A stretch of DNA of 64,000 bases from Pseudomonas vanderleydeniana (GCF_014268755.2 NZ_CP077093.1:913501-977500), one strand, 5' to 3'; shown: positions 10,103 through 19,844, counted from the stretch's first letter. Numbers and translations are program-made. The notes: generated from the sequence alone by a model not told the origin.

Positions 10103-10474
10103 GTGGCCAAAAAAGCCGCATCCTTCGCCGCTCTCGGCGGCCTGGTGTTTTCCACCGACGCAGGCCGACATTGCCCCGACTGTAGCCAGCCGGTGGCCGC
10201 CTGTACCTGCAAACAGACCCGTATCCCCGAAGGCGACGGCATTGCTCGCGTGCGCCGCGAAAGCAAGGGCCGTGGCGGCAAGACGGTGACGACGATCACC
10301 GGCGTGCCCCTGGCCGAGGACGCCCTCAAGGAACTGGCGAGTACCTTGAAGAAGCGTTGTGGTACCGGTGGCGCGTTGAAGGACGGCGTCATCGAGATCC
10401 AGGGCGACCATGTCGAGCTGCTGCTGGGCGAGCTGGTCAAGCACGGTTTCAAGGCGAAGAAGTCCGGCGGCTAG
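10103..10474 (+). CDS. yciH: SUI1/YciH family translation-initiation-like factor
   Basis: The 123-residue protein is an eIF1/SUI1 homologue: a small N-terminal Cys cluster (CPDCSQPVAACTC, possible zinc knuckle) followed by the SUI1 fold with RRESKGRGGKTVTTITG and a GTGGALKDGVIEIQGDH segment. I chose the GTG at 10103 because AAGAGGA at 10090-10096 gives correct spacing to it; the in-frame TTG at 10097 abuts that site. Bacterial YciH proteins act in initiation fidelity or under stress, but the exact role here is unknown. A MITE-like element begins two bases after the stop codon. Confidence 0.9.
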   Translation: MAKKAASFAALGGLVFSTDAGRHCPDCSQPVAACTCKQTRIPEGDGIARVRRESKGRGGKTVTTITGVPLAEDALKELASTLKKRCGTGGALKDGVIEIQGDHVELLLGELVKHGFKAKKSGG

Positions 10475-10475
10475 C

Positions 10476-10561
10476 AGCCTCTGTGAAAACCACCGTGAAG
10501 TCGACCCGCCCGCCCGGATGAACGTGGCCTGGCAGTCGTGCCCATGGTTTTCACAGAGCCT
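10476..10561. mobile_element. 76-bp MITE-like element with 5-bp direct repeats
   Basis: Perfect 12-bp inverted ends CTGTGAAAACCA (10481-10492) and its complement (10545-10556) bound a 76-bp segment. It is flanked on both sides by AGCCT (10476-10480 and 10557-10561), which looks like a target-site duplication. There is no coding capacity. It sits between the yciH stop and the speA leader. A long-loop transcription-termination structure is the alternative reading, but no T run follows. Confidence 0.5.
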
Positions 10562-10698
10562 GTTCCCGCACAGCCTCTAAACTCGAAGCTGGATCCGTGG
10601 TCCTACCCGGATACAGGCGAATCGTCATTTTCATTCTTTAGACTGCGCGCAGCCTGGGTCCAGGCGGCGCTACCTGACTTCTTCTATAGGGGACTTCG

Positions 10699-12612
10699 AT
10701 GTCCGTACGACGCACACGCAAAGACGATGGCAGCCAATGGACAGTTGCGGACAGCCGCAGTGTTTACGGGATTCGCCATTGGGGGGCCGGGTATTTCGCG
10801 ATCAATGACGCCGGTCGCGTCGAGGTTCGTCCGAACGGCCCGAACAGTTCGCCCATCGATCTCTTCGAACAGGTCGATGAGCTGCGCAAGAGCGGCTTGT
10901 CCCTGCCGCTGCTGGTGCGCTTCCCGGATATCCTGCAGGACCGCGTGCGCCAGCTGACCGGTGCCTTCGACGCGAACATCGCGCGCCTGGAATACCAGAG
11001 CAAGTACACCGCCCTGTACCCGATCAAGGTCAACCAGCAGGAGGCGGTGATCGAGAACATCATCGCCACCCAGAACGTTTCCATCGGCCTGGAAGCCGGC
11101 TCCAAGCCCGAGCTGCTGGCGGTGTTGGCACTGGCGCCGAAGGGCGGCACCATCGTCTGCAACGGCTACAAGGACCGCGAGTTCATTCGCCTGGCGCTGA
11201 TGGGCCAGAAGCTCGGTCACAACGTGTTCATCGTGATCGAGAAAGAATCCGAAGTGGAGCTGGTGATCGAGGAGGCGGCGTCCCTCAAGGTCAAGCCCCA
11301 GGTCGGCCTGCGGGTGCGCCTGTCGTCCCTGGCATCGAGCAAGTGGGCCGATACCGGCGGCGAGAAATCCAAGTTCGGCCTGTCGGCTGCGCAACTGCTG
11401 TCGGTGGTCGAGCGCTTCCGCGCGGCCGGCCTGGACCAGGGCATCCGCCTGCTGCACTTCCACATGGGTTCGCAGATCGCCAACCTGGCGGACTACCAGT
11501 ACGGCTTCAAAGAAGCGATCCGCTACTACGGCGAACTGCGCAACCTCGGCCTGCCGGTCGACCACATCGACGTCGGTGGGGGCCTGGGTGTCGACTACGA
11601 CGGTACCCACTCGCGCAACGCCAGTTCGATCAACTACGACATGGATGACTATGCCGGTGTCGTGGTCGGCATGCTCAAGGAGTTCTGCGATGCGCAGAAC
11701 CTGCCGCATCCGAACATCTTCTCCGAAAGCGGCCGTTCGCTGACCGCCCACCACGCGATGCTGGTGGTGCAGGTGACCGACGTCGAGAAGCACAACGACG
11801 ACGTACCGCACATCGAGAACCCGGAAAACCTGCCGGAAACCGTGCAGTGGCTGGTGGAACTGCTGGGCCCGACCGATATCGAGATGGTCACCGAGACCTA
11901 CTGGCGCGCCACCCACTACATGAGCGATGTGGCCACCCAGTACGCCGACGGCAAGCTGACGCTGGCCGAGAAAGCCCTTGCCGAGCAGTGCTACTTCGCC
12001 GTGTGTCGGCGCCTGCACAACTCGCTGAAGGCCCGCCAGCGCTCGCATCGCCAGGTGCTCGACGAACTCAACGACAAGCTCGCCGACAAGTACATCTGCA
12101 ACTTCTCGGTGTTCCAGAGCCTGCCTGACACCTGGGCGATCGGCCAGGTGCTGCCGATCCTGCCGCTGCACCGCCTGAACGAGGAACCGCTGCGCCGGGC
12201 CGTGCTGCAGGACCTGACCTGCGACTCCGATGGCAAGATCAAGCAGTACGTCGACGAGCAGAGCATCGAGACCAGCCTGCCGGTGCACGCGGTGAACGAA
12301 GGGGAAGACTACCTGCTGGGGATCTTCCTGGTCGGTGCCTACCAGGAAATTCTCGGCGACATGCACAACCTGTTCGGTGACACCGACTCGGTGAACATCT
12401 ACCAGAACGCCGACGGCAGCGTGTACCACGCCGGTATCGAAACCCACGACACCATCGAGGACATGCTGCGTTACGTGCACCTGTCGCCAGAGGAACTGAT
12501 GACCCACTACCGCGACAAGGTCGCCAGCGCCAGCATCAGCGTCAAGGAGCGGACCCAGTACCTCGATGCCTTGCGTCTGGGCCTGACCCGTTCTTCCTAC
12601 CTGTCGTCTTGA
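10699..12612 (+). CDS. speA: Biosynthetic arginine decarboxylase
   Basis: The 637-residue PLP enzyme converts arginine to agmatine for putrescine and spermidine synthesis. The PLP lysine lies in [15 protein letters not shown] near residue 110. Also visible are [10 protein letters not shown], the glycine-rich phosphate-binding [16 protein letters not shown], and the C-terminal [13 protein letters not shown]. The length agrees with the 630-660 residue SpeA family rather than the larger acid-inducible AdiA. It is monocistronic, with a 137-bp leader after the MITE-like element and a strong terminator 80 bp downstream. Confidence 0.97.
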   Translation: MSVRRTRKDDGSQWTVADSRSVYGIRHWGAGYFAINDAGRVEVRPNGPNSSPIDLFEQVDELRKSGLSLPLLVRFPDILQDRVRQLTGAFDANIARLEYQSKYTALYPIKVNQQEAVIENIIATQNVSIGLEAGSKPELLAVLALAPKGGTIVCNGYKDREFIRLALMGQKLGHNVFIVIEKESEVELVIEEAASLKVKPQVGLRVRLSSLASSKWADTGGEKSKFGLSAAQLLSVVERFRAAGLDQGIRLLHFHMGSQIANLADYQYGFKEAIRYYGELRNLGLPVDHIDVGGGLGVDYDGTHSRNASSINYDMDDYAGVVVGMLKEFCDAQNLPHPNIFSESGRSLTAHHAMLVVQVTDVEKHNDDVPHIENPENLPETVQWLVELLGPTDIEMVTETYWRATHYMSDVATQYADGKLTLAEKALAEQCYFAVCRRLHNSLKARQRSHRQVLDELNDKLADKYICNFSVFQSLPDTWAIGQVLPILPLHRLNEEPLRRAVLQDLTCDSDGKIKQYVDEQSIETSLPVHAVNEGEDYLLGIFLVGAYQEILGDMHNLFGDTDSVNIYQNADGSVYHAGIETHDTIEDMLRYVHLSPEELMTHYRDKVASASISVKERTQYLDALRLGLTRSSYLSS

Positions 12613-12694
12613 AGTCGGGCAGATAGTTCCTGGGAAAGAGCCTTCTAAGTCAGGTGCTTTTTCCTTTGATCGTGTAGGCCTGGTCTGAATGTCG

Positions 12695-12722
12695 AAAACC
12701 CACCGTTCGCGGTGGGTTTTTT
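12695..12722 (+). terminator. Rho-independent terminator of speA
   Basis: A perfect 11-bp stem (arms 12695-12705 and 12710-12720) closes a TTCG loop and ends in six consecutive T residues. It isolates speA from the vgrG-like gene. Confidence 0.95.
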
Positions 12723-12862
12723 ATTGCCTGAGCGCCAGGTGAGCGCTTCATTGATTCCGTGTTTTGCGTAGGTGGTTTCTTTAACGCCGGTTTGGCTCTC
12801 TACTCGCTCTTTTCTCTCGGAGAAAATCCCGGATCCAGCGTCGGGTGCAGAGAGGAAAACCC

Positions 12863-14161
12863 ATGTTCGATCCAGCCAACCAGCCGTTTTTCCGCCTGGA
12901 TGTCGCCGGTTTGTCCCGTCCCCTGGCTGTCACTTCCTTCAGCGGCCATGAGGCGGTCAGCGAGCTGTTCGCCTTCGAACTGGACGTGCCCGGCGAGACG
13001 ATCAGGACAGACCCGGGCGGGTTGATGCATCGCCGTTGCTTCCTGCACCTGGGGGCGGCGGGCCAGGGGATTCATGGGCAGATCCAGGGCATCAACCTGC
13101 GCTCCAGCGGCCTGGCTCGCGGGCATTACCGCTTGTCCCTGGGGCCACGCCTGGGTGTCCTGGCACAACGCCTGCGTCGTCGGCTGTTCCAGCAGCGCAC
13201 GGTGCCGGACATCATCGCCCAGGTGCTGGGTGAGCATGGCATTCGCGGCGATGCTTTTCATTTCGTCCTCAAGGGGCGTGGCCTCCCGCGAGCGTATTGC
13301 ACGCAGTTCGACGAGTCCGACCTGGTGTTCATCCAGCGGCTCTGCGCCGAGGAAGGCTTGCACTTTCACTTCCAGCACTCCCGCGAGACCCATCGGCTGG
13401 TCTTCACCGATGGCCTGGGGGGCTTGCGTCGTGCCCGGGAAGCACGCTTCTGCCCGGAGGAGGGACCGGGAGTAGAGGATTTCCGGATCAGCCTGTCGGG
13501 GCAGGCTCGGCGGCGAGGCGGGCGCAGCCAGGAGCAGGCGCAGGGCGAAAGCGACCTGCCCGGGCTGCACTGCGCAAGCTTGCTGCCGTTGTCCGGGCAC
13601 CCCTGTGCCGCCTGGAACCGCCTGTGGCTGCTGACGGCGCTGGAGCACCGGGGAGACAGCAGCCCGTTCGAGGCCGGGCGGCTGTTCTACCGCAACCTGT
13701 TTCGCGCCACGTCCTGGGAGGTCGCCTTGCGCTCGCCTGGTCGGCCTCCGAAACCGCGGTTGCCAGGGCTGTTTCGGGCCCGGGTGGCCGCTGGCGAACG
13801 TTGTGATGCGCAAGGCCGGCTAGCGGTGCAACTGCGGGTGTTCTACCAGGGCGAGGGCGCCAGGCCGGATGTCTGCCGGCTGCCGCTCGACCGTTCGGCG
13901 CTGGTCGACGTCGACGGGTTCGTGGCCGGGCTGGAGGTTGGGACGCCGGTATGGGTGCGTTTTGCCGATGGCGATCCGGACCGGCCACGGATCGTCGGGC
14001 GGGCCGACACCCTGTCGTCGCCTGCGCCGATGGTTGGCACGGACGACTCTGCTGTTCCGCTATTCGAGTGGTTGCGTACGGGGCACCCGCTGGTGCTGAT
14101 CGGCCCGCCAGCATCGGCTGGTCGTTCCAGTTCCTGCAGCCGTCGGGACGGTTTGTCGTGA
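12863..14161 (+). CDS. Short VgrG-like type VI secretion tip protein lacking the spike
   Basis: The 432-residue protein starts like classical VgrG (MFDPANQPFFRLDVAGL) and follows the gp27-like fold to about residue 300, including FDESDLVFIQRLCAEEGLHF. A poorly conserved gp5-like OB domain follows to about 400, ending DGDPDRPRIVG. Standard VgrGs exceed 600 residues and continue into a beta-helical needle, which is absent here. The ATG at 12863 has AGAGGAAA upstream; the GTG at 12845 does not. It overlaps the next gene by 4 bp (GTGA). No other type VI component is in the window, so it would be an orphan tip. It could be a degenerate gene or a genuinely short carrier. Confidence 0.75.
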   Translation: MFDPANQPFFRLDVAGLSRPLAVTSFSGHEAVSELFAFELDVPGETIRTDPGGLMHRRCFLHLGAAGQGIHGQIQGINLRSSGLARGHYRLSLGPRLGVLAQRLRRRLFQQRTVPDIIAQVLGEHGIRGDAFHFVLKGRGLPRAYCTQFDESDLVFIQRLCAEEGLHFHFQHSRETHRLVFTDGLGGLRRAREARFCPEEGPGVEDFRISLSGQARRRGGRSQEQAQGESDLPGLHCASLLPLSGHPCAAWNRLWLLTALEHRGDSSPFEAGRLFYRNLFRATSWEVALRSPGRPPKPRLPGLFRARVAAGERCDAQGRLAVQLRVFYQGEGARPDVCRLPLDRSALVDVDGFVAGLEVGTPVWVRFADGDPDRPRIVGRADTLSSPAPMVGTDDSAVPLFEWLRTGHPLVLIGPPASAGRSSSCSRRDGLS

Positions 14162-14937
14162 ACTCGAGTGATACCTGGCTGCTGCTGGATATCCCCGCAG
14201 CGCCTGGTCTGGTGGCCGCGTTGCAGGAGCGCTACGCGCATTACGAAAGCTACCCGCTGTTCGAGGACACCCCCTTCCACGGTGTGCGCGACTGGGGACC
14301 GCGCCTGCTCCGGTTGGCGGCGGATTGCCCGCTGGCGACGCTGAGCCAGACCCGGCCCGCCGCCTGGGGCGGCCTGTTCCTGTGCACTCGGGCACCGGCG
14401 TCCGCCCTGCTTGCGCACTTGCGGCGGATGCTGGTGGTACGTTTCGACGGTGCGCGCCTGGGCGCGGTCAGCTACTACAACCCGCAGACCGCCAGCTACT
14501 TCTTCGACGGCGCAGACAGTCTCGAGCTGAGTCGCTGGCTGGGACCGATCAACCTGCTCTACTGGTACGGTGGCACCTGGGCCGACAGGGCCAGCGGCAG
14601 CCTCGGTTGGCAACAACTGCTCAATCCGCGGCGGGAGGGGCCGGCTCTGGGGCCCCAGGAAACTCTCAGCGCGGCGCAGCAGCAGCGTTTGCAGGTGTGC
14701 CTGCTGGAGCGGCATGCCTACCAGTGGAGCCAGGCCAGCGGCCACGACTATGCCAGGACCTGGAGCCATCTGCAGGAGGGCATTGCCCAGGGCTTTCGCG
14801 ACAGCGCCACCCTCGATGACTGGCTGTGGTTGCGTGCGCAGTACCCGGCGGCGGCCTTGCCGTCCGGCCTGTCGGGTGACACGCCGAGTGAGCGCCTGGA
14901 GAGTCTGCGCCGAGCCTGGACGCGGGCCCAGGGGTGA
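14158..14937 (+). CDS. DUF4123 type VI effector adaptor
   Basis: The 259-residue protein carries the DUF4123 core (TWLLLDIPAAPGLVAALQ, then YPLFEDTPFHGVRDWGPRL), the family of Tap/TEC chaperones that load effectors onto VgrG tips. The GTG at 14158 overlaps the vgrG stop as GTGA and is preceded by GGGA, so I took it as a coupled start instead of the longer upstream frame from 13951, which lies inside vgrG. Normally an effector gene follows on the same strand. Here a MATE exporter on the opposite strand follows after 16 bp, so no cargo is encoded nearby. Confidence 0.82.
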   Translation: MNSSDTWLLLDIPAAPGLVAALQERYAHYESYPLFEDTPFHGVRDWGPRLLRLAADCPLATLSQTRPAAWGGLFLCTRAPASALLAHLRRMLVVRFDGARLGAVSYYNPQTASYFFDGADSLELSRWLGPINLLYWYGGTWADRASGSLGWQQLLNPRREGPALGPQETLSAAQQQRLQVCLLERHAYQWSQASGHDYARTWSHLQEGIAQGFRDSATLDDWLWLRAQYPAAALPSGLSGDTPSERLESLRRAWTRAQG

Positions 14938-14953
14938 GGTGTCGGGCCAGCCT

Positions 14954-16303
14954 TCAGTGCGCCGGGTTATCGAACCAGCGGTCCTGGCGTTGCAGTTTCC
15001 AGGCATAGGCGCCCAGGGTCAGGCTGCGCAACGACATGAACAGCAGGAACGCGATCCACAGCCCATGGTTGCCATGGTGGCTCAGGGCCCAGGCGAAAGG
15101 CAGCGCGATCAGCACGCTCACCAGCATGGCGTCGCGCATCTCCCGGGCGCGGGTGGCGCCAATGAACAGGCCATCGAGCAGATAGCTCCAGACCGCGATC
15201 AGTGGTAGCACGGCCAGATAGGGCAGGTAGCCGAAGGCGGTGTCGCGCACGCTGGGGATATCGGTCTGCAGGGTAATGAACAGGTGCCCGCCGAACAGGA
15301 ACAGCAGGGCGAAGCCGAGGCTGGCCAACAACGACCAGCCGGCGGCGACCACCAGCGAGCGGCGCAGGGTCTGGCGCTCGCCGGCGCCGATGGCATGCCC
15401 GCACAGGGCTTCCACTGCATGGGCCAGGCCATCGAGGGCATGCGCCGTCAGCAGCAGGCCATTGAGCAGCAGGGCGTTGGCGGCGACGGTGGCATCACCC
15501 AGGCGAGCGCCTTGCACCGTGATCAGGAAGAACACCGATTGCAGCGCCATGCTGCGGATGAAGATATCGCGGTTGACGGTCAGCAGTGGACGCCAGTTGC
15601 GCCACAGGGTCAAGGCGGCCCAGGCCAGTTTGCCCGGGTAGGTTCGCAGGGCCCCGCCGGTCAGGGCCAGGCCGAGCAGGGCCCCGCTCCATTCGGCGAT
15701 CACCGACGCGCGTGCCGCACCGACCACGCCCCAGTCCAGGCCGAGCACGAACCACAGGTTCAGGGCGATGTTCATCAGGTTGGTGGTCAACAGGATCGCC
15801 AATGGCGCCCGGGCGTTCTGGGTGCCGAGGAACCAGCCGACCAGCGCGTAGCTGGCCAGCGCCGCCGGCAATCCGAGCAGGCGGGTGTGAAAGAAATCCA
15901 GGGTCAGCTGGTGCAGTTCGATCGACGGTTGCATGACCTCCAGCGCCAGGTGACTGAAGGGTAGGGCGATCACGCCAAGAAACAGCGCCAGCACCAGGCT
16001 CAGCAGCAGCCCCTGCAACAGGACCTGTCGCAGGGCGGCGCCGTCGCCGCGTCCGGCGGCCTGGGCGGCGAAACCGGTGGAGCCCATGCGCAGGAAACCC
16101 ATGGCCCAGGCCAGGAAGATGTACAGGCTGGCACCCACCGCCACGGCGCCCAACTGGTGGGCGTGGGGCAGGTGGCCGATCACCGTGCTGTCGACCAGCG
16201 CCACGAGCGGAACGGAAATATTCGACAGGATCATGGGCGCGGCGAGCGCCCAGACGCGGTGGTGGGTCGGGCGGTCGCGCCAGTCAGCGATCAGGGTGGA
16301 CAT
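14954..16303 (-). CDS. MATE family efflux transporter, DinF-like
   Basis: The 449-residue protein is almost entirely hydrophobic, with about 12 membrane segments. The N-terminal WALAAPMILSNISVPLVALVD is typical of MATE exporters, which extrude cationic drugs in exchange for Na+ or H+. FLGTQNARAPL between segments recalls the DinF branch. I chose the ATG at 16303 (MSTLIADWRDRPTH); the frame reaches 16324 without a better signal. The substrate is unknown. It converges with the DUF4123 gene. Confidence 0.88.
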   Translation of the reverse strand: MSTLIADWRDRPTHHRVWALAAPMILSNISVPLVALVDSTVIGHLPHAHQLGAVAVGASLYIFLAWAMGFLRMGSTGFAAQAAGRGDGAALRQVLLQGLLLSLVLALFLGVIALPFSHLALEVMQPSIELHQLTLDFFHTRLLGLPAALASYALVGWFLGTQNARAPLAILLTTNLMNIALNLWFVLGLDWGVVGAARASVIAEWSGALLGLALTGGALRTYPGKLAWAALTLWRNWRPLLTVNRDIFIRSMALQSVFFLITVQGARLGDATVAANALLLNGLLLTAHALDGLAHAVEALCGHAIGAGERQTLRRSLVVAAGWSLLASLGFALLFLFGGHLFITLQTDIPSVRDTAFGYLPYLAVLPLIAVWSYLLDGLFIGATRAREMRDAMLVSVLIALPFAWALSHHGNHGLWIAFLLFMSLRSLTLGAYAWKLQRQDRWFDNPAH

Positions 16304-16354
16304 GCAGGCTCCTCGCAAGAGCATGCATTGTAGCGGCGGGTTGCGCAGCGGTCG

Positions 16355-16648
16355 TCAGTGAATGATCCAGCTCAACAGCCAGAGCCCGAGCAACAGCCAG
16401 ATAATGCCGAGGACGATCGAGGCGCGCATGAAGGCGCGGATTGCCGAGTAAAGGAACATCAGGCCGACGATCAGCGCCAGGATGCTGATCAGCGAGGTGT
16501 CCATGCCCAGGGCCCGTGCCAGCCCGTCGATAAAGTTGCCTCCAGCGTTGGCCAACAGACTGAACAACCCGCTCAGGCCGTCGACGATGAAGCGGATCAC
16601 TGACCCGAGTACCCGACCCAACCACTCGAAAAAGCCTTCTACCTGCAT
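16355..16648 (-). CDS. Small conserved membrane protein
   Basis: The 97-residue product has an amphipathic N-terminus (MQVEGFFEWLGRVLG) and two clear hydrophobic stretches in the C-terminal half (ISILALIVGLMFLYSAI and ASIVLGIIWLLLGLWLLSW). I chose the ATG at 16648, which has a CAGGG ribosome site; the frame extends to 16720. It lies 51 bp upstream of the MATE gene on the same strand. I do not recognise the family and assign no function. Confidence 0.7.
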   Translation of the reverse strand: MQVEGFFEWLGRVLGSVIRFIVDGLSGLFSLLANAGGNFIDGLARALGMDTSLISILALIVGLMFLYSAIRAFMRASIVLGIIWLLLGLWLLSWIIH

Positions 16649-16782
16649 GTGCGTACCCTGATGAGCGTGTGGCGACGGATTGTAGCCTTTGGCCATGAAA
16701 CTGGCAGGCAGTTCCCGCAAACATAGTGCTTGGGCGCTCGGGTCGTTCCGGGAAGAGGGGCCGGGGCAACCCGGCCACCAAC

Positions 16783-19188
16783 CTAGAAGTCGTAGCGTAC
16801 CTTGGCGGTGAAGGTGTCGGAGTCGAAACCGGTCTTGGCCACGTAGTTGTAGGAACCGCCGACGCTCCAGGCGCCCAGGTGGTAGGTGGCACCGACACCC
16901 AGCTCGTAGCTGTCACGTGCCGGCTTGGCGCCGCTGGTGGTGAACGGCGTGCCGCCGAGCACGAAGGTCGAGGTGGTGCTGGCCTGGTCGGCGATCAGGT
17001 CGTGCCAGGCCATGGCCTTGGCTTCCGGTTCCAGCGAACCCTGGCCCAGGTCGAAGGTCGAGGCCACGCGCAGGCCGGCACCGAGCTCACCGACTTCGTA
17101 ACGCTGGCTGCCGACGCTGAGGGCCGCCGAACTGCCTTTTTCGCGATAGGCGTCCAGGGCCACGTTGGCGTAGCGGGCACCGACCTGTGGCTCCACTACC
17201 AGGTGACGGTCGATTCGCAGGGTGTAGCCGGCCAGGGCATTGAGCCCGAACAGGCTGCTGTCGTAGTCGGCCTTGGCCTGGGTTCCGGCGATGTAGCGTT
17301 TGGATGTGTTGTCGTTCCAGCCGAATGTGGCCGAGGTGTCGACGAACCAGTTGTCATGGGTCCAGTTGCCATAGGCGGTCAGGGCGTGGCCGGTGATGTC
17401 GGTCTTGTTGCCGCCGCTGGCCTTCACGTTGCTGTCCAGGTAGCTGTAGGCGATGCCGATCGTGGTGTCACGGTTGAACTGACCGTCGATGCCCACGGCA
17501 ATCCCATGGCTGTTGGCGCTGTAGCCATCGACGCCATTGCGCATGTCCTGATCGGCGTCGCTGTTCAGCGCCTGGATCCAGACGCCCTTCTGCGCCACCT
17601 CGTCACCGGAAGACAGGCCGTTGCGGGCGGCGCCGGAGCGGTTGGCAATGACGTTGTTGACCAGTGTCTGACTGTTGGTCGCGGCATGCACGGCGCCCTG
17701 GTTCATTTCCGGACTCAGGGTTTCGGCGAGCTTGGCCAGCTCGACATCGGTGCCTGCATTGGCGAAGGCCTTGAACACCGCATCGCTCTCGGCGAGGTTG
17801 CCCATCACCGCGCGGGAGAACGGCTGGATCGCCATCGATGCATTGCGCGAGCCGCCGACGCCCTGGATGTTTTGGGCCACGCTACCTGCTTCCTTGCTGG
17901 CGACCACGGCCTTGACGGTAGTGCCATCGACGCTGTAGCTGTTGACGTTCAGCAGCGCCGAACCCGAGGTTACGCGGATGTTCTCGCCACCGACCAGTGT
18001 CCCGGAACTGAGTAGGGCGTACTCGGTGCCCTGGGCAGCAGTGCGGAAATCACTGGCGCGTGGTTGCAACTGGATGCGGGCGCCTGATTCGGCCTCGGTG
18101 GTGCCTGTGACCGTCAGGATTGGAGTGCTCGGATTGGTGTCGTTGGCCAGGAACAGTTGCAGCACCGCGGCGGAGTCCATGTCCAGGTTGCCGACGAATC
18201 GGGTCTGGGGTTTGTTCAGGGTCAGCGTGCCATGTCCGAGATCGATCCAGGTCGCCTGAAGGGTCGAGCCGTCGAACAGCGTGTTGCCATCGACGTTGGC
18301 GGAGAACAACCCCAGCACATCGCCCCTGATGGTGCCGCCGGTCCAGTTCAGCGAGGCGTTGTCATGTGCCTGGATTGCCGCAGTGCCACCTTCGATCAGG
18401 CCATCTTTCTGATTGATCTGCATGAAGGGGGTGCTGCCGCTCAGACTGGCGACATTGATCGCGATACCCTCTGCGGAAATAACACCGGTGTTGACGACAC
18501 CGGCCTGGTCGAAGTTGCTCGGGGTTGCTGGCGGGAACCCGCTCTGTTCGATGTGGATGGCTTCGGCACCGAGACCGGTCGCGCGCAGGATGCCGCTGTT
18601 CTGGATGCCATTGAGCTGAGTGCCGGTGATATCGATGCCGCGCGAATTCAGACCGTTATTGCTTACAGTACCTGTGTTGATCAGCAGGCCACTTTGGGTG
18701 GCATCCTTGAGGATGATGCCCTCGGCGCTCTCACCGTTGGCAATGATCTTACCGCTGTTGCGGATGTCCCCGGTGATGTCGCTCTGCTCGAAGATTACTC
18801 CCCAGGCATTCTGGCCCTGCACACTGATGGTGCCGTCATTGCTGAAGTCGCCACCAACAGAGGGGCGGATCGAATGGCTGGGGTCGAAGTACAGGGCAGT
18901 TCCGTAGTCTCCCTCCACGGTGATCGATGCCTTATTGGTGAAGTTGCCAAGGACTGTAATGGCCTGCAGGTCACCGACATCGATATCGTCGAAGGGGGTG
19001 GCATGCCGGCTGGTGATGTTTCCGATCAGTGTGACATTGTTGAAGGTTTGTTGGTCGACGATGAAGCGACCCAGGCTCAGGTCGTGAGTCACATCGGACG
19101 CGGGAGCGGGAGTGGCATTGCTTGTCCCGGGGCAGGCTGCGGCAATGGCGAGCGCCAGCAGCGTGCGGCGCAGGTGAAGGTTACTCAA
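16783..19188 (-). CDS. Type V autotransporter with beta-helical passenger
   Basis: The 801-residue protein has a signal peptide (MSNLHLRRTLLALAIAAACPGTSNA), a passenger of imperfect repeats with N-G-T/S turns typical of a pectin-lyase-like beta-helix (about 30-430), and a C-terminal autotransporter barrel (about 530-801) ending in phenylalanine (FTAKVRYDF) for BAM recognition. The start is the TTG complementary to 19186-19188, with AAGGA eight bases upstream; the frame is open to 19293 but the signal peptide fits only here. A role in adhesion or surface interaction is inferred from family. No protease triad is visible. Confidence 0.85.
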   Translation of the reverse strand: MSNLHLRRTLLALAIAAACPGTSNATPAPASDVTHDLSLGRFIVDQQTFNNVTLIGNITSRHATPFDDIDVGDLQAITVLGNFTNKASITVEGDYGTALYFDPSHSIRPSVGGDFSNDGTISVQGQNAWGVIFEQSDITGDIRNSGKIIANGESAEGIILKDATQSGLLINTGTVSNNGLNSRGIDITGTQLNGIQNSGILRATGLGAEAIHIEQSGFPPATPSNFDQAGVVNTGVISAEGIAINVASLSGSTPFMQINQKDGLIEGGTAAIQAHDNASLNWTGGTIRGDVLGLFSANVDGNTLFDGSTLQATWIDLGHGTLTLNKPQTRFVGNLDMDSAAVLQLFLANDTNPSTPILTVTGTTEAESGARIQLQPRASDFRTAAQGTEYALLSSGTLVGGENIRVTSGSALLNVNSYSVDGTTVKAVVASKEAGSVAQNIQGVGGSRNASMAIQPFSRAVMGNLAESDAVFKAFANAGTDVELAKLAETLSPEMNQGAVHAATNSQTLVNNVIANRSGAARNGLSSGDEVAQKGVWIQALNSDADQDMRNGVDGYSANSHGIAVGIDGQFNRDTTIGIAYSYLDSNVKASGGNKTDITGHALTAYGNWTHDNWFVDTSATFGWNDNTSKRYIAGTQAKADYDSSLFGLNALAGYTLRIDRHLVVEPQVGARYANVALDAYREKGSSAALSVGSQRYEVGELGAGLRVASTFDLGQGSLEPEAKAMAWHDLIADQASTTSTFVLGGTPFTTSGAKPARDSYELGVGATYHLGAWSVGGSYNYVAKTGFDSDTFTAKVRYDF

Positions 19189-19361
19189 CGGAATTGTCCT
19201 TCCATGGCGATCTGACAGGAGTTGGGCGTGGAACCGCCTTGTCAGGCGTCCATGCCGGCTGCGCAGCAAGGGGCTGCATTCAGCGGCCGCCAATCTACAG
19301 TGGCCATCACTATGATGCCACTGTTTCCTGCTAAAAATTGGCGTCAGAAAAAAGCGGGGGA

Positions 19362-19775
19362 TCAGGAACCCACGACATGGATCCGCGGTTGCGGAAACAG
19401 GTTGTTGAGGGTTTCCAGCAGGCGTACGTGATAGATGGGCTTGCGGAACAAGTCCAGCACCTGCAGGCGCAGCATGTCGCTGACATCATCCATGTCGGCG
19501 TGGCCGGAGGTCACGATCACCGGCAGGTGCTGGCGTGAAGTGTGTTCGCGCAGGCGCTTGATCAGCGACATGCCGCTTTCCTCGGGCATGCGCAGGTCGG
19601 TGATGACCAGGGCGATGTCGGGGTGCTTGGTCAGGTGGAACAGGGCCTGCTTGACCGAGGTTGCGGTGAAGCAGGAGAACCCTTCGCCCTCCAGCAACTC
19701 GGCCAGCTCCAGGAGTGCATCCTCTTCGTCATCCACTAGAAGGAGCTGTTGGCGTGGGGGAATAGAGGAAGTCAT
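19362..19775 (-). CDS. Stand-alone response regulator (receiver only)
   Basis: The 137-residue protein is a single receiver domain: acidic pair at Asp15/16 (LLVDDEEDA), phospho-acceptor Asp60 (LVITDLRMP), conserved Ser/Thr in IVTSGHA, and Lys in FRKPI. No output domain follows. It lies between the autotransporter and flp, on the flp strand, 69 bp beyond the flp stop. It may be a phosphorelay partner for the PprA kinase or another sensor; that link is only positional. Confidence 0.88.
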   Translation of the reverse strand: MTSSIPPRQQLLLVDDEEDALLELAELLEGEGFSCFTATSVKQALFHLTKHPDIALVITDLRMPEESGMSLIKRLREHTSRQHLPVIVTSGHADMDDVSDMLRLQVLDLFRKPIYHVRLLETLNNLFPQPRIHVVGS

Positions 19776-19844
19776 GAACGAGTCCTGTAACTGCTTCGTT
19801 TGGTGAGTGTAGCGCCTCTTTGAGGGGGAGAGTAAAGCTGATGT

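Noticed and set aside
13951..14157. Longer N-terminus for the DUF4123 protein, or a frameshift joining it to vgrG
   Set aside because: The stretch overlaps vgrG coding in another frame with no conserved sequence, and the GTGA junction with a purine-rich site makes separate coupled genes more likely.
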